Positions 1 through 5,777 of a stretch of DNA of 9,011 nt are shown here, piece after piece. Numbering within the stretch: position 1 is the stretch's first letter; each line of letters opens with the position of its first letter. The stretch spans positions 1-9,011 of the forward strand of contig CAKTKV010000060.1 in NCBI GenBank assembly GCA_934572355.1. The letters are read 5' to 3'. The notes beneath the pieces were generated by a model. It saw only the letters and a program-made list of their open reading frames with translations, was not told the origin of the DNA and did no database searches. The stretch is from an uncultured Oscillospiraceae bacterium (GTDB taxonomy: Bacteria; Bacillota; Clostridia; Oscillospirales; Oscillospiraceae). Both the position numbers and the translations under genes were made by a program.

Positions 1-31
1 GGGCGAGGGACATGTATTCTTCGTTTGTCAT
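1..31 (-). CDS. tadA: 5' end of a probable tRNA-specific adenosine deaminase (partial)
   Basis: Only the first ten codons are present, reading MTNEEYMSLA; the gene runs off the left edge. A GGAGG ribosome binding site at 39-43 sits 7 bases before the ATG at 29-31, which supports a real start. The opening 'EEYM.LA' is typical of TadA, the zinc enzyme that converts A34 to inosine in the tRNA-Arg anticodon; its N-terminus usually reads D/E-E-x-(Y/F)-M-x-x-A-L. The zinc and catalytic motifs (HAE, PCxxC) would lie outside the window and cannot be checked. Another protein with a similar N-terminus is possible. Confidence 0.5.
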   Translation of the reverse strand, partial: MTNEEYMSLA

Positions 32-50
32 GGCGAAGCCTCCGGAATAA

Positions 51-79
51 AACGGCGCACCGCACAGCGGTGCGCCGTT
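51..79 (-). terminator. Intrinsic terminator after pta
   Basis: A perfect 13-bp stem (AACGGCGCACCGC pairing with GCGGTGCGCCGTT) with a 3-base loop lies 49 bases past the pta stop. On the minus strand it is followed by TTATTCC, so the stem end plus tail gives a short T-rich run (GTTTTATT). The same hairpin ends only 7 bases before the GGAGG site of the next minus-strand gene, so it could also act as a leader structure for that gene. Confidence 0.8.
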
Positions 80-128
80 CATGTTATGTTATGTGTTGCG
101 CGCTAAAGCAGCGAGATCAGTCTGCCGT

Positions 129-1127
129 TCAGACAAGTGCTGCCGTAATTATGCTCATCAGGTAGACCTCTTCGGCGTTGCAGCCGCGGCTGAGGTCGTT
201 GATGGGGGCGTTCAGACCCTGGAGGATCGGGCCGTAGGCCGCAAAGCCGCCGAGGCGCTGGGCGATCTTATAGCCGATGTTGCCGGACTGGATCTCCGGG
301 AAGATAAAGGTGTTGGCATAGCCCGCGACCTTGCTGCCGGGGAACTTGAGCTGGCCGACCGTGGGAGAGACGGCGGCGTCGAACTGCATCTCGCCGTCAA
401 CTGCAAGCTCGGGAGCCTTTTCCTTGACTATCGCGGTGGCATTGCGCACGAGGTCGACGGAAGCGCCCTTGCCGGAGCCCTTGGTGGAGTAGGACAGCAT
501 GGCGACCTTCGGGGCCATGCCGAAGACCTTTGCGGTCTTTGCAGTCTCGATGGCGACCTCGGCGAGCTGATCGGCAGCGGAGAGAACGACGTTGCCCTCC
601 TTGTCGAGCTTGTCCTCATAGGAGATGTTTATGGCGCAGTCGCCCATGCAGAGCATTTCATCGCCGCGGGTCAGGATGAAGCAGGAGCTGACGAGATTTG
701 CGCCCTTCTTGGTCTTGACGAGCTGAAGCGCGGGGCGGACGGTGTCAGCGGTGGAGTAGGTAGCGCCGCCGAGCAGAGCGTCAGCCTTGCCCATCTTGAC
801 GAGCATGGTGCCAAAGTAGTTGCCCTTGGAGAGCGCAGCACGTGCGTCCTCAGCAGTGGCCTTGCCGCGGCGCAGCTCGACCATCTTCTCGACCATGGCG
901 TCCATTTCGGGATAGGTCATGGGGTCGATTATCTCAAGCCCCTCGATATCGAAGCCGCCCTTTGCTGCCGCGGCCTTGACCTCATCGACATTGCCGACGA
1001 GAATGGGGGTCAGGAAGCCGTCCTTCTTGAGCCTTGCCGCGGACTCAAGAATGCGCGCATCGCTGCCCTCGGTATAGACGATCTTGCGGGGATTGGCTTT
1101 AAGTATCTCTATCAGATTTTCGAACAT
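129..1127 (-). CDS. pta: Phosphate acetyltransferase (phosphotransacetylase)
   Basis: Cytoplasmic enzyme of the acetate pathway: it interconverts acetyl-CoA plus phosphate with acetyl phosphate plus CoA, which acetate kinase then uses to make ATP. The 332-residue product is the usual length of single-domain clostridial Pta. It starts MFENLIEILKANPRKIVYTE and carries the family core near residues 265-325: VGQLKFPGSKVAGYAN, FPEIQSGNIGYKIAQRLGG, and the active-site stretch NDLSRGC with Ser313-Arg314. The position equivalent to the catalytic-loop Asp of the Methanosarcina enzyme appears to be Glu320 (SRGCNAEE), a conservative change. The ATG at 1127 is preferred because GGAGG lies 8 bases upstream. 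An in-frame ATG at 1175 falls inside the promoter's -10 box and would add 16 unfamily-like residues. No ackA is adjacent in the window. Confidence 0.96.
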   Translation of the reverse strand: MFENLIEILKANPRKIVYTEGSDARILESAARLKKDGFLTPILVGNVDEVKAAAAKGGFDIEGLEIIDPMTYPEMDAMVEKMVELRRGKATAEDARAALSKGNYFGTMLVKMGKADALLGGATYSTADTVRPALQLVKTKKGANLVSSCFILTRGDEMLCMGDCAINISYEDKLDKEGNVVLSAADQLAEVAIETAKTAKVFGMAPKVAMLSYSTKGSGKGASVDLVRNATAIVKEKAPELAVDGEMQFDAAVSPTVGQLKFPGSKVAGYANTFIFPEIQSGNIGYKIAQRLGGFAAYGPILQGLNAPINDLSRGCNAEEVYLMSIITAALV

Positions 1128-1165
1128 GTTTGGTTCCTCCGGAATGTTTATTTTTGCACATGCAC

Positions 1166-1194
1166 ACTGTACCACTACTCGCCGCTGTTTTCAA
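1166..1194 (-). promoter_or_regulatory. Sigma-A promoter of pta
   Basis: Read on the minus strand: -35 TTGAAA (1189-1194), a 17-base spacer, then -10 TACAGT (1166-1171). Transcription would start near 1159, giving a leader of about 30 bases before the pta ATG. Five of six bases match consensus at -35 and four of six at -10, with ideal spacing. Confidence 0.75.
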
Positions 1195-1198
1195 GATT

Positions 1199-1228
1199 TT
1201 TGCCGCAATTTCTATTTACAAAGGCAAA
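1199..1228. promoter_or_regulatory. Possible operator between the divergent pta and XRE promoters
   Basis: TTTGCC (1199-1204) and GGCAAA (1223-1228) form a 6-bp inverted repeat centred between the two divergent -35 boxes, and it spans the plus-strand -35. The adjacent Cro/C1-type regulator would be the obvious candidate binder. The arms are short and the 18-base gap is long, so chance is a real possibility. Confidence 0.25.
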
Positions 1229-1243
1229 TTTTCTCGGTATAAT
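1215..1243 (+). promoter_or_regulatory. Sigma-A promoter of the XRE-lepA operon
   Basis: TTTACA (1215-1220), a 17-base spacer, and a perfect TATAAT (1238-1243). The start point would be near 1250, about 19 bases before the regulator's first ATG. It lies back to back with the pta promoter: 20 bases separate the two -35 boxes. Confidence 0.8.
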
Positions 1244-1268
1244 AATACAATCTGTTATCAAATGTGGG

Positions 1269-1604
1269 ATGGATACAATGCAGAGAAGCTTTCCTGAGAC
1301 GCTCTCGGCGCTGCGCCGGGACAAGAACATAAGCCAGCGCAAGGCGGCCGCCGACCTGAACATCAGTCAGGCGCTGCTGAGCCATTACGAAAACGGCGCG
1401 CGTGAGCCGGGGCTCGGCTTTGTGTGCCGCGCATGCGACTATTACGGGGTCAGCGCCGACTATCTGCTGTGCAGGACGGACAGGCCGAACATCGCTTTCA
1501 GCACCGCGCAGGCAGCGCGTGCCTTTCTTGACCAGATGCAGAGCGTGATAGACCGCGCGAACCAGACCCTTGCAGAATTTTCCGAGGAGGAACAGCCTGA
1601 ATGA
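1269..1604 (+). CDS. XRE-family (Cro/C1-type) helix-turn-helix regulator
   Basis: Small DNA-binding protein of 111 residues. Residues about 9-66 form a Cro/C1 helix-turn-helix: [20 protein letters not shown], then [18 protein letters not shown] as the recognition region, ending in the typical [10 protein letters not shown]. The last 40 residues are an acidic tail rich in Gln and Glu ([11 protein letters not shown], ending EFSEEEQPE), probably helical and used for dimer formation. The start is uncertain between ATG 1269 and ATG 1278; neither has a strong GGAGG, and both lie close behind the mapped promoter. Its TGA overlaps the lepA ATG by 4 bases (ATGA), so the two are translationally coupled. 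The target is unknown; autoregulation or control of the divergent pta is possible from position alone. GC content in 1321-1380 is 60 %, matching its neighbours. Confidence 0.9.
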   Translation: MDTMQRSFPETLSALRRDKNISQRKAAADLNISQALLSHYENGAREPGLGFVCRACDYYGVSADYLLCRTDRPNIAFSTAQAARAFLDQMQSVIDRANQTLAEFSEEEQPE

Positions 1605-3406
1605 TAAAGCAGGAAAATATACGCAACTTTTCCATAATCGCACACATTGACCACGGCAAGTCCACGCTGTCTGACCGCCTCATCGAAAAATGCGGCGCGG
1701 TGGAGCAGCGCGAGATGGAGGATCAGATCCTTGACAACATGGATCTTGAGCGCGAGCGCGGCATAACCATCAAGGCGCGCGCCGTCGGTCTCAACTACAA
1801 GGCCGCCGACGGGGAGAACTACACCCTCAACCTCATCGACACTCCGGGTCACGTCGACTTTAACTACGAGGTCAGCCGCTCGCTCGCCGCGTGCGAGGGC
1901 GCGGTGCTGGTCGTGGATGCGTCGCAGGGCGTCGAGGCGCAGACGCTCTCGAACACCTATCTCGCACTCGACAACAACCTTGAGATACTCCCGGTCATCA
2001 ACAAGATAGACCTGCCCGCCGCCGACCCGCACAGGGTCAAGGAGGAGATAGAGGAGATCATCGGCATCCCCGCGATGGACGCACCGGAGATAAGCGCAAA
2101 GGCGAACATCAACATTGACGCCGTGCTTGAGGACGTTGTGAACGGCGTCCCCGCGCCGAAGGGCGACCCCAACGCTCCCCTCAAGGCGCTGATATTCGAC
2201 AGCCAGTATGATAACTACCGCGGCGTCATCGTCTTTATCCGCGTGTTCGACGGGACGGTACACAAGGATTCAGAGATACTCCTGATGTCCACCGGCGCGA
2301 AGTACAAGGTGCTCGAGGTCGGCCACCTGCGCCCGATAGGTCTCGACCCCTGCGCGGAGCTTGCAGCGGGCGACGTCGGCTATTTCACGGCGAGCATAAA
2401 GAATGTCTCCGACACGCACGTGGGCGACACCGTCACCGACGCCGGGAAGCCGACCGCCGAGGCGCTGCCCGGCTACCGCCCCGCAAGGCCGATGGTCTTC
2501 TGCGGCATATACACCGAGGACGGCTCCAAGTACCCCGACCTGCGCGACGCGCTCGAAAAGCTCAAGCTCAACGACGCTTCCCTCTCCTATGAACCGGAAA
2601 GCTCCGTCGCCCTCGGCTTCGGCTTCCGCTGCGGCTTCCTCGGGATGCTGCACATGGAGATAATCCAGGAGAGGTTAGAGCGCGAGTTCGACCTTGACCT
2701 TGTGACGACTCTGCCTTCCGTTATATATAAGGTCGTAAAGACCGACGGCAGCACCGTCATGGTCGACAATCCCCACAACTACCCCGACGTGCCGTCGATC
2801 GCCGAGGCTTACGAGCCGTATGTCAAGGTGTCGATCATCACGCCGAATGAGTTCGTCGGCAACATCATGCCGCTGTGCCAGGACAGGCGCGGCGAGTACA
2901 AGAACATGCAGTACCTCGACACCCGCCTTGTAGAGCTGCATTACGAAATGCCGCTCAATGAGATAATATACGACTTCTTCGACACGCTCAAGGCGCGAAC
3001 AAAGGGCTATGCTTCGCTCGACTATGAGCTGAGCGAATATAAGCCGAGCGACCTTGTCAAGGTCGACATGCTCTTAAACGGCGATCAGGTCGACGCGCTC
3101 AGCTTCATCGCCCACCGGGAGAAGGCCTATGGCCGTGCCCGCAAGCTCTGCGAAAAGCTCAAGGACAACATCCCGCGCCAGCTCTTCGAGGTGCCGATAC
3201 AGGCGGCCATCGGCGGCAAGATCATCGCGCGAGAGACGGTCAAGGCCATGCGCAAGGATGTGCTTGCCAAGTGCTACGGCGGCGACATCACGCGTAAAAA
3301 GAAGCTGCTCGAAAAGCAGAAGGAAGGCAAAAAGAAGATGCGCCAGCTCGGCACGGTGCAGATACCGACCGAGGCCTTCCTCGCGGTGCTGAAGCTCGAC
3401 GAATAA
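1601..3406 (+). CDS. lepA: Elongation factor 4, ribosomal back-translocase GTPase
   Basis: EF4/LepA is a translational GTPase, related to EF-G, that acts on the ribosome during elongation or 30S biogenesis; some reports place part of it at the membrane. The 601 residues match the usual length of about 600. All GTPase motifs are present: G1 AHIDHGKS (14-21), switch I ending RGITIKA, G3 DTPGHVDF (80-87) with catalytic His84, G4 NKID (134-137) and G5 SAKA (165-168). EF-G-like domains II, III and V follow, then the LepA-specific C-terminal domain, which includes [20 protein letters not shown] and the basic stretch [19 protein letters not shown] that contacts rRNA; it ends in the family-typical [10 protein letters not shown]. 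The ATG overlaps the stop of the regulator gene, and GAGGAGG at 1584-1590 lies 10 bases upstream. I see no truncation or frameshift. Confidence 0.98.
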   Translation: MIKQENIRNFSIIAHIDHGKSTLSDRLIEKCGAVEQREMEDQILDNMDLERERGITIKARAVGLNYKAADGENYTLNLIDTPGHVDFNYEVSRSLAACEGAVLVVDASQGVEAQTLSNTYLALDNNLEILPVINKIDLPAADPHRVKEEIEEIIGIPAMDAPEISAKANINIDAVLEDVVNGVPAPKGDPNAPLKALIFDSQYDNYRGVIVFIRVFDGTVHKDSEILLMSTGAKYKVLEVGHLRPIGLDPCAELAAGDVGYFTASIKNVSDTHVGDTVTDAGKPTAEALPGYRPARPMVFCGIYTEDGSKYPDLRDALEKLKLNDASLSYEPESSVALGFGFRCGFLGMLHMEIIQERLEREFDLDLVTTLPSVIYKVVKTDGSTVMVDNPHNYPDVPSIAEAYEPYVKVSIITPNEFVGNIMPLCQDRRGEYKNMQYLDTRLVELHYEMPLNEIIYDFFDTLKARTKGYASLDYELSEYKPSDLVKVDMLLNGDQVDALSFIAHREKAYGRARKLCEKLKDNIPRQLFEVPIQAAIGGKIIARETVKAMRKDVLAKCYGGDITRKKKLLEKQKEGKKKMRQLGTVQIPTEAFLAVLKLDE

Positions 3407-3421
3407 TATTGGACTATAAAC

Positions 3422-3463
3422 ATACATCCGGACACACCTTTAAGTGTCCGGATGTATATTTTT
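3422..3463 (+). terminator. Terminator after lepA, shared with the convergent XRE gene
   Basis: A perfect 14-bp stem (ATACATCCGGACAC with GTGTCCGGATGTAT, 3422-3435 and 3444-3457) with an 8-base loop is followed by ATTTTT, a classic intrinsic terminator for lepA. The stop codon of the minus-strand regulator (3462-3464) begins inside the T-run. On the minus strand the hairpin therefore directly follows that gene, though its tail there (TGTTTATAG) is weaker. Confidence 0.9.
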
Positions 3464-3674
3464 ATGTGTTCCTTTTTGGATTTGAGGTCTGACCGAGGAT
3501 GTAATCTATAGATACGGAATAATAATTTGCCATGTCTATCAAAACGGATGTAGGAAGATCGCGCTGCCCCAGCTCATAATTGCAGTATACCTGCTGAGAG
3601 CAGAAAAGAATATCCGAAATCTCCTTCTGCGTCAGGTCATGGCTTTTGCGCAGCTCTTTGATACGCGGGAACAT
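3462..3674 (-). CDS. Small XRE-family (Cro/C1-type) regulator
   Basis: A 70-residue protein that is almost only a helix-turn-helix: MFPRIKELRKSHDLTQKEIS (1-20), DILFCSQQVYCNYELGQRDL as the recognition helix region (21-40), then LIDMANYYSVSIDYILG (45-61) and a short basic tail. The order and residues are typical of Cro/C1 repressors, and the spacing to the conserved Y-D-Y-(I/L)-L-G motif is normal. The ATG at 3674 is chosen because GGAGG (3682-3686) lies 7 bases before it. Longer in-frame readings run through the promoter and operator region. Base composition is an outlier: 80 of 180 bases in 3481-3660 are G or C (44 %), against 60-70 % in neighbouring genes. A palindrome just upstream suggests autorepression. 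The gene is divergent from the phosphoribosyltransferase gene and may regulate it; the target is not readable from sequence. Confidence 0.88.
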   Translation of the reverse strand: MFPRIKELRKSHDLTQKEISDILFCSQQVYCNYELGQRDLPTSVLIDMANYYSVSIDYILGQTSNPKRNT

Positions 3675-3708
3675 ACGTGCACCTCCCATTGAGTTTGCTT
3701 TACTATAA

Positions 3709-3729
3709 AATACAACAAAACGTTGTATT
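3709..3729. promoter_or_regulatory. Palindromic operator-like site upstream of the small XRE gene
   Basis: AATACAAC (3709-3716) and GTTGTATT (3722-3729) are a perfect 8-bp inverted repeat around a 5-base centre. A minus-strand -10-like box TATAGT (3703-3708) abuts it, so a bound dimer would cover the spacer and -35 region of the regulator's own promoter. That -35 is poor (CAATAC at 17 bases). This geometry is typical of an autorepressed Cro/C1 gene. A second small palindrome, TTGTACAA (3777-3784), shares the ACAA/TTGT half-site core. The direct evidence is symmetry and position only. Confidence 0.55.
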
Positions 3730-3851
3730 GACTCCAACTGCAATTTGCGGTAAATGTGAACACGTGAACAGGTGTGTTGTACAAAAACAATGTACCCAAA
3801 CTCGGCATCGGCTTGGGCAGCATAAAATTTCTGCCCAATGAGGACTGATTT

Positions 3852-3885
3852 TTCTTGATTTTTTGAATATAGTTCTTGATTTTTT
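3852..3885. repeat. 13-base direct repeat, 21-base period
   Basis: TTCTTGATTTTTT occurs at 3852-3864 and again at 3873-3885, with GAATATAG between. The period of 21 bases is two helical turns, so both copies face the same side of the DNA. The second copy supplies the -35 box of the plus-strand promoter. It could be a paired protein-binding site or an AT-rich upstream element. Confidence 0.7.
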
Positions 3886-3903
3886 CCGTGATTTCTGTAA
3901 AAT
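3876..3903 (+). promoter_or_regulatory. Promoter of the phosphoribosyltransferase gene
   Basis: TTGATT (3876-3881), a 16-base spacer and TAAAAT (3898-3903). Start would be near 3910, with a leader of about 36 bases. The AGGAGG ribosome binding site is at 3930-3935, 10 bases before the ATG. Confidence 0.6.
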
Positions 3904-3945
3904 AAACACGTTATATCTAAAGAACTCTCAGGAGGAATCAAAAAA

Positions 3946-4500
3946 ATGACTTACGAGATGGACGTTGCCGGCTTGAAACGCGAGCTGCCCTTGTGCAAGG
4001 TATCTGACGACCTGTACATCGGCGCATTCGTCATGTTCGGCGATGTGGAGCTTACCGTTCACTGCGCCGCCGAGCTGCTCAAGCGCGCTCCCGAGTACGA
4101 TTACCTGATCGCACCGGAAGCCAAGGCGATCCCTCTGCTGTATGAAATGGCCCGCCAGAGCGGGGCGGATAAATACTTCCTCGCCCGCAAAGGCCCCAAG
4201 GCCTATATGTCCGGCGTGTTCGAGGTGGACGTCAAGTCCATCACTACGATGAGCGTACAGAAGCTCGTCATCGACACCGCTGACGCTGAGCTCATCAAGG
4301 GCAAGCGCATGCTCATCATTGATGACGTTATTTCCACCGGCGAATCCCTCCGCGCTATGGAGGAGCTTGTCACCCGTGCGGGCGGCATAGTCGCCGGCAG
4401 GATGGCAGTTCTCGCCGAGGGCGACGCGCAGAAGAGACACGACATCATCTGCCTCGCTCCGCTGCCGCTGTTTAACCCCGACGGCACAGTAAAAGAATAA
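3946..4500 (+). CDS. Type I phosphoribosyltransferase, adenine-type
   Basis: Cytoplasmic PRTase-fold enzyme that would join a purine base (most likely adenine) to PRPP, giving the nucleotide and pyrophosphate in purine salvage. The decisive motif is the 13-residue PRPP loop MLIIDDVISTGES (122-134), with hydrophobic residues, the two acidic Asp and TG in place. Upstream, APEAKAIPLLYEMA (56-69) and ARKGPK (80-85) correspond to the EARGF and RKxGK segments of adenine phosphoribosyltransferase. The 184 residues are slightly longer than the roughly 170 of classical Apt, with an N-terminal MDVAGLKRELPLCKVSDDLY extension-like segment common in clostridial members of this group. No CTP-binding or regulatory domain (as in PurR) is seen. 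The gene stands alone between its promoter and terminator, so it is a monocistronic unit. Base specificity is inferred; a regulatory, non-catalytic PRTase cannot be excluded. Confidence 0.85.
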   Translation: MTYEMDVAGLKRELPLCKVSDDLYIGAFVMFGDVELTVHCAAELLKRAPEYDYLIAPEAKAIPLLYEMARQSGADKYFLARKGPKAYMSGVFEVDVKSITTMSVQKLVIDTADAELIKGKRMLIIDDVISTGESLRAMEELVTRAGGIVAGRMAVLAEGDAQKRHDIICLAPLPLFNPDGTVKE

Positions 4501-4509
4501 AGCCTTAAT

Positions 4510-4558
4510 AAAGCCAAACGGGAAAGACCGATCAAAAGTCTTTCCCGTTTGGCTTTTT
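4510..4558 (+). terminator. Strong terminator overlapping the mnmA 3' end
   Basis: A perfect 19-bp stem (4510-4528 with 4538-4556), a 9-base loop and a terminal T-run (CTTTTTC). It ends the plus-strand phosphoribosyltransferase transcript. The mnmA stop codon (4532-4534) lies in the loop, and its last codons lie in the 3' arm. On the minus strand the hairpin is followed by ATTAAGGCTTTATT, a weaker tail, so it probably works in both directions. Confidence 0.9.
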
Positions 4559-5620
4559 CTGTATCACTCCGCCGCCGAGGACGGTGTTACCATCATAGAG
4601 CACGGCGGCCTGACCGGGGGTTATCGCGCGCTGCGGCTCGTCAAAGACGATGTGGACAGCGTCGTTCCCGACCGGCGTCACTGTCGCCCACTGTTCAGGA
4701 TGGCGGTAGCGTATCTTCGCCTTGCAGCGCAGCTCATGCGCGGGCGCGCTGCCGCTTATCCAGTTGAAGTCTATAACATCCGCCTCGCGGCGAAACAACT
4801 CGTCGTTGCTGCCGAGGACGACCTCGTTTGTATTCGGGCAGATATCGCAGACGTACAGCGGCGCGGGCGCGGAGATGCCGAGCCCCTTGCGCTGGCCGAT
4901 GGTATAGTGTATCACGCCCTTGTGCTGCCCAAGGACGTTGCCGGACTTGTCCACAAAGTTCCCGCACACCGGTCTGCGCCCGGTGTGCTTTTCGATGACC
5001 CCGGCGTAGTCCCCGTCCGGGACAAAGCAGATATCCTGACTGTCAGGCTTTGCCGCGTTCACAAAGCCGCACTTCTCGGCGAGGGCGCGAACCTCGGTCT
5101 TGCGCATACTGCCGAGCGGGAACATGACATGAGCAAGCTGCTCCTGCGTCATGGCATAGAGCACGTAGCTCTGATCCTTGCTCTCGTCCGCGGCCTTTTT
5201 CAGCAGGAAGACGCCGTTCTGCTCCTCAATGCGCGCGTAGTGCCCGGTCACGACATAGTCGCAGCCGAGGATTTTCGCGCGGTCGAAGAGCTTGCCGAAC
5301 TTCATGAAGCGGTTGCAGTCGATGCACGGGTTCGGCGTGACGCCGTGTTCATAGCTGTCGATGAACCGGCGTATGACGGTGCCGCGAAAAACGTCCGTGA
5401 AGTTTAACACATAGAACGGCATACCCAGCGCGTAGGCGACGCTGCGCGCGTCCTCCACATCGTCGAGAGAGCAGCAGGTGCGTGTGCGCTCGATACCCGC
5501 GTCCTCATTGTTATAGAGCTTCATCGTGCAGCCGATGCATTGGAAGCCGCGATCCTTCATCAGCTTTGCTGCAAGCGAGGAGTCGACCCCGCCGCTCATC
5601 GCGATCAGTGCTTTTTTCAT
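4532..5620 (-). CDS. mnmA: tRNA-specific 2-thiouridylase MnmA
   Basis: Cytoplasmic enzyme that thiolates the 2-position of wobble uridine 34 in tRNA-Glu, -Gln and -Lys, using ATP and sulfur passed from a cysteine desulfurase. The 362 residues match the family length. The ATP PP-loop SGGVDSS is at 9-15. Catalytic cysteines are Cys99 in NPCIDCNRFMKFG and Cys198 in SQDICFVPDGDY. Further family blocks are VVTGHYAR (123-130), KDQSYVLY (148-155), and HYTIGQRKGLGI (238-249) with GQAAVLY (336-342) in the C-terminal barrels. The RTRTCCSLDDVEDAR stretch (46-60) is the version common in Clostridia. ATG 5620 is chosen over an in-frame ATG at 5644 because AGAGGT lies 7 bases before it and the product then opens directly with the PP-loop strand. 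It has its own promoter and is not part of the upstream carboxylate cluster. Confidence 0.97.
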   Translation of the reverse strand: MKKALIAMSGGVDSSLAAKLMKDRGFQCIGCTMKLYNNEDAGIERTRTCCSLDDVEDARSVAYALGMPFYVLNFTDVFRGTVIRRFIDSYEHGVTPNPCIDCNRFMKFGKLFDRAKILGCDYVVTGHYARIEEQNGVFLLKKAADESKDQSYVLYAMTQEQLAHVMFPLGSMRKTEVRALAEKCGFVNAAKPDSQDICFVPDGDYAGVIEKHTGRRPVCGNFVDKSGNVLGQHKGVIHYTIGQRKGLGISAPAPLYVCDICPNTNEVVLGSNDELFRREADVIDFNWISGSAPAHELRCKAKIRYRHPEQWATVTPVGNDAVHIVFDEPQRAITPGQAAVLYDGNTVLGGGVIQKKPNGKDF

Positions 5621-5667
5621 TGGCGTGACCTCTAAATCATACAAAACCCATGTATTTGATATGCGAC

Positions 5668-5696
5668 AGTATAGAGCGGTTTTGCCGAGCTGTCAA
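5668..5696 (-). promoter_or_regulatory. Sigma-A promoter of mnmA
   Basis: A near-consensus promoter on the minus strand: TTGACA (5691-5696, exact consensus), 17-base spacer, TATACT (5668-5673, five of six). Transcription should start near 5661, leaving about 40 bases of leader. Confidence 0.9.
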
Positions 5697-5715
5697 GGCG
5701 GTGCAGCCGAATATA

Positions 5716-5762
5716 ATATTATTACCGGACCAAAACTAAACATTTTGATCCGGTAATAATAT
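5716..5762 (-). terminator. Long AT-rich hairpin between the symporter gene and mnmA
   Basis: ATATTATTACCGGA (5716-5729) pairs perfectly with TCCGGTAATAATAT (5749-5762). After one mismatch a further 5 bp (CAAAA with TTTTG) pair around a 7-base loop. It starts 15 bases past the symporter stop and ends 19 bases before the mnmA -35, so it fits as the transcription end of the carboxylate cluster. The tail on the minus strand (TATATTCGG) lacks a clean T-run, so it is an atypical terminator, or a transcript-stabilising structure. Confidence 0.55.
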
Positions 5763-5777
5763 CGTGCGGAGCTTTCT

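Larger units (their letters stand above)
3675..3945. other. AT-rich divergent intergenic region
   Basis: 271 bases without a gene between the small XRE regulator and the phosphoribosyltransferase gene. It holds the palindrome at 3709-3729, a tandem GTGAACA pair with an 8-base period (3756-3770), the TTGTACAA palindrome at 3777-3784, a 13-base direct repeat at 3852-3885 and the plus-strand promoter at 3876-3903. In 3841-3900 only 16 of 60 bases are G or C. I see no purine riboswitch fold; the plus-strand leader would be only about 36 bases. Confidence 0.7.

Noticed and set aside
81..1268. A long plus-strand open frame reading through the pta region and into the first XRE gene
   Set aside because: It is antisense to a fully convincing pta and has no family-like sequence until the XRE part. 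The GC-rich third-codon pattern of pta keeps the opposite strand open. The real gene starts near 1269 behind a clear promoter.
3675..3941. An N-terminal extension of the small XRE protein by about 89 residues
   Set aside because: It would translate the promoter and palindrome region, has low-complexity content, and ignores the well-placed GGAGG before ATG 3674.
3910..3945. A purine riboswitch before the phosphoribosyltransferase gene
   Set aside because: The leader after the promoter is only about 36 bases and shows none of the conserved purine-aptamer core or an expression-platform hairpin.
4652..5407. A 251-codon plus-strand open frame opposite mnmA
   Set aside because: It is the complement of strongly conserved mnmA codons, and has no ribosome binding site or recognisable domain.
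5712..5726. Resemblance of TAATATTATTACC to the TAATATTAC origin motif of rolling-circle viruses
   Set aside because: The nonamer is not exact, sits within the stem and not the loop, and no Rep gene is nearby.
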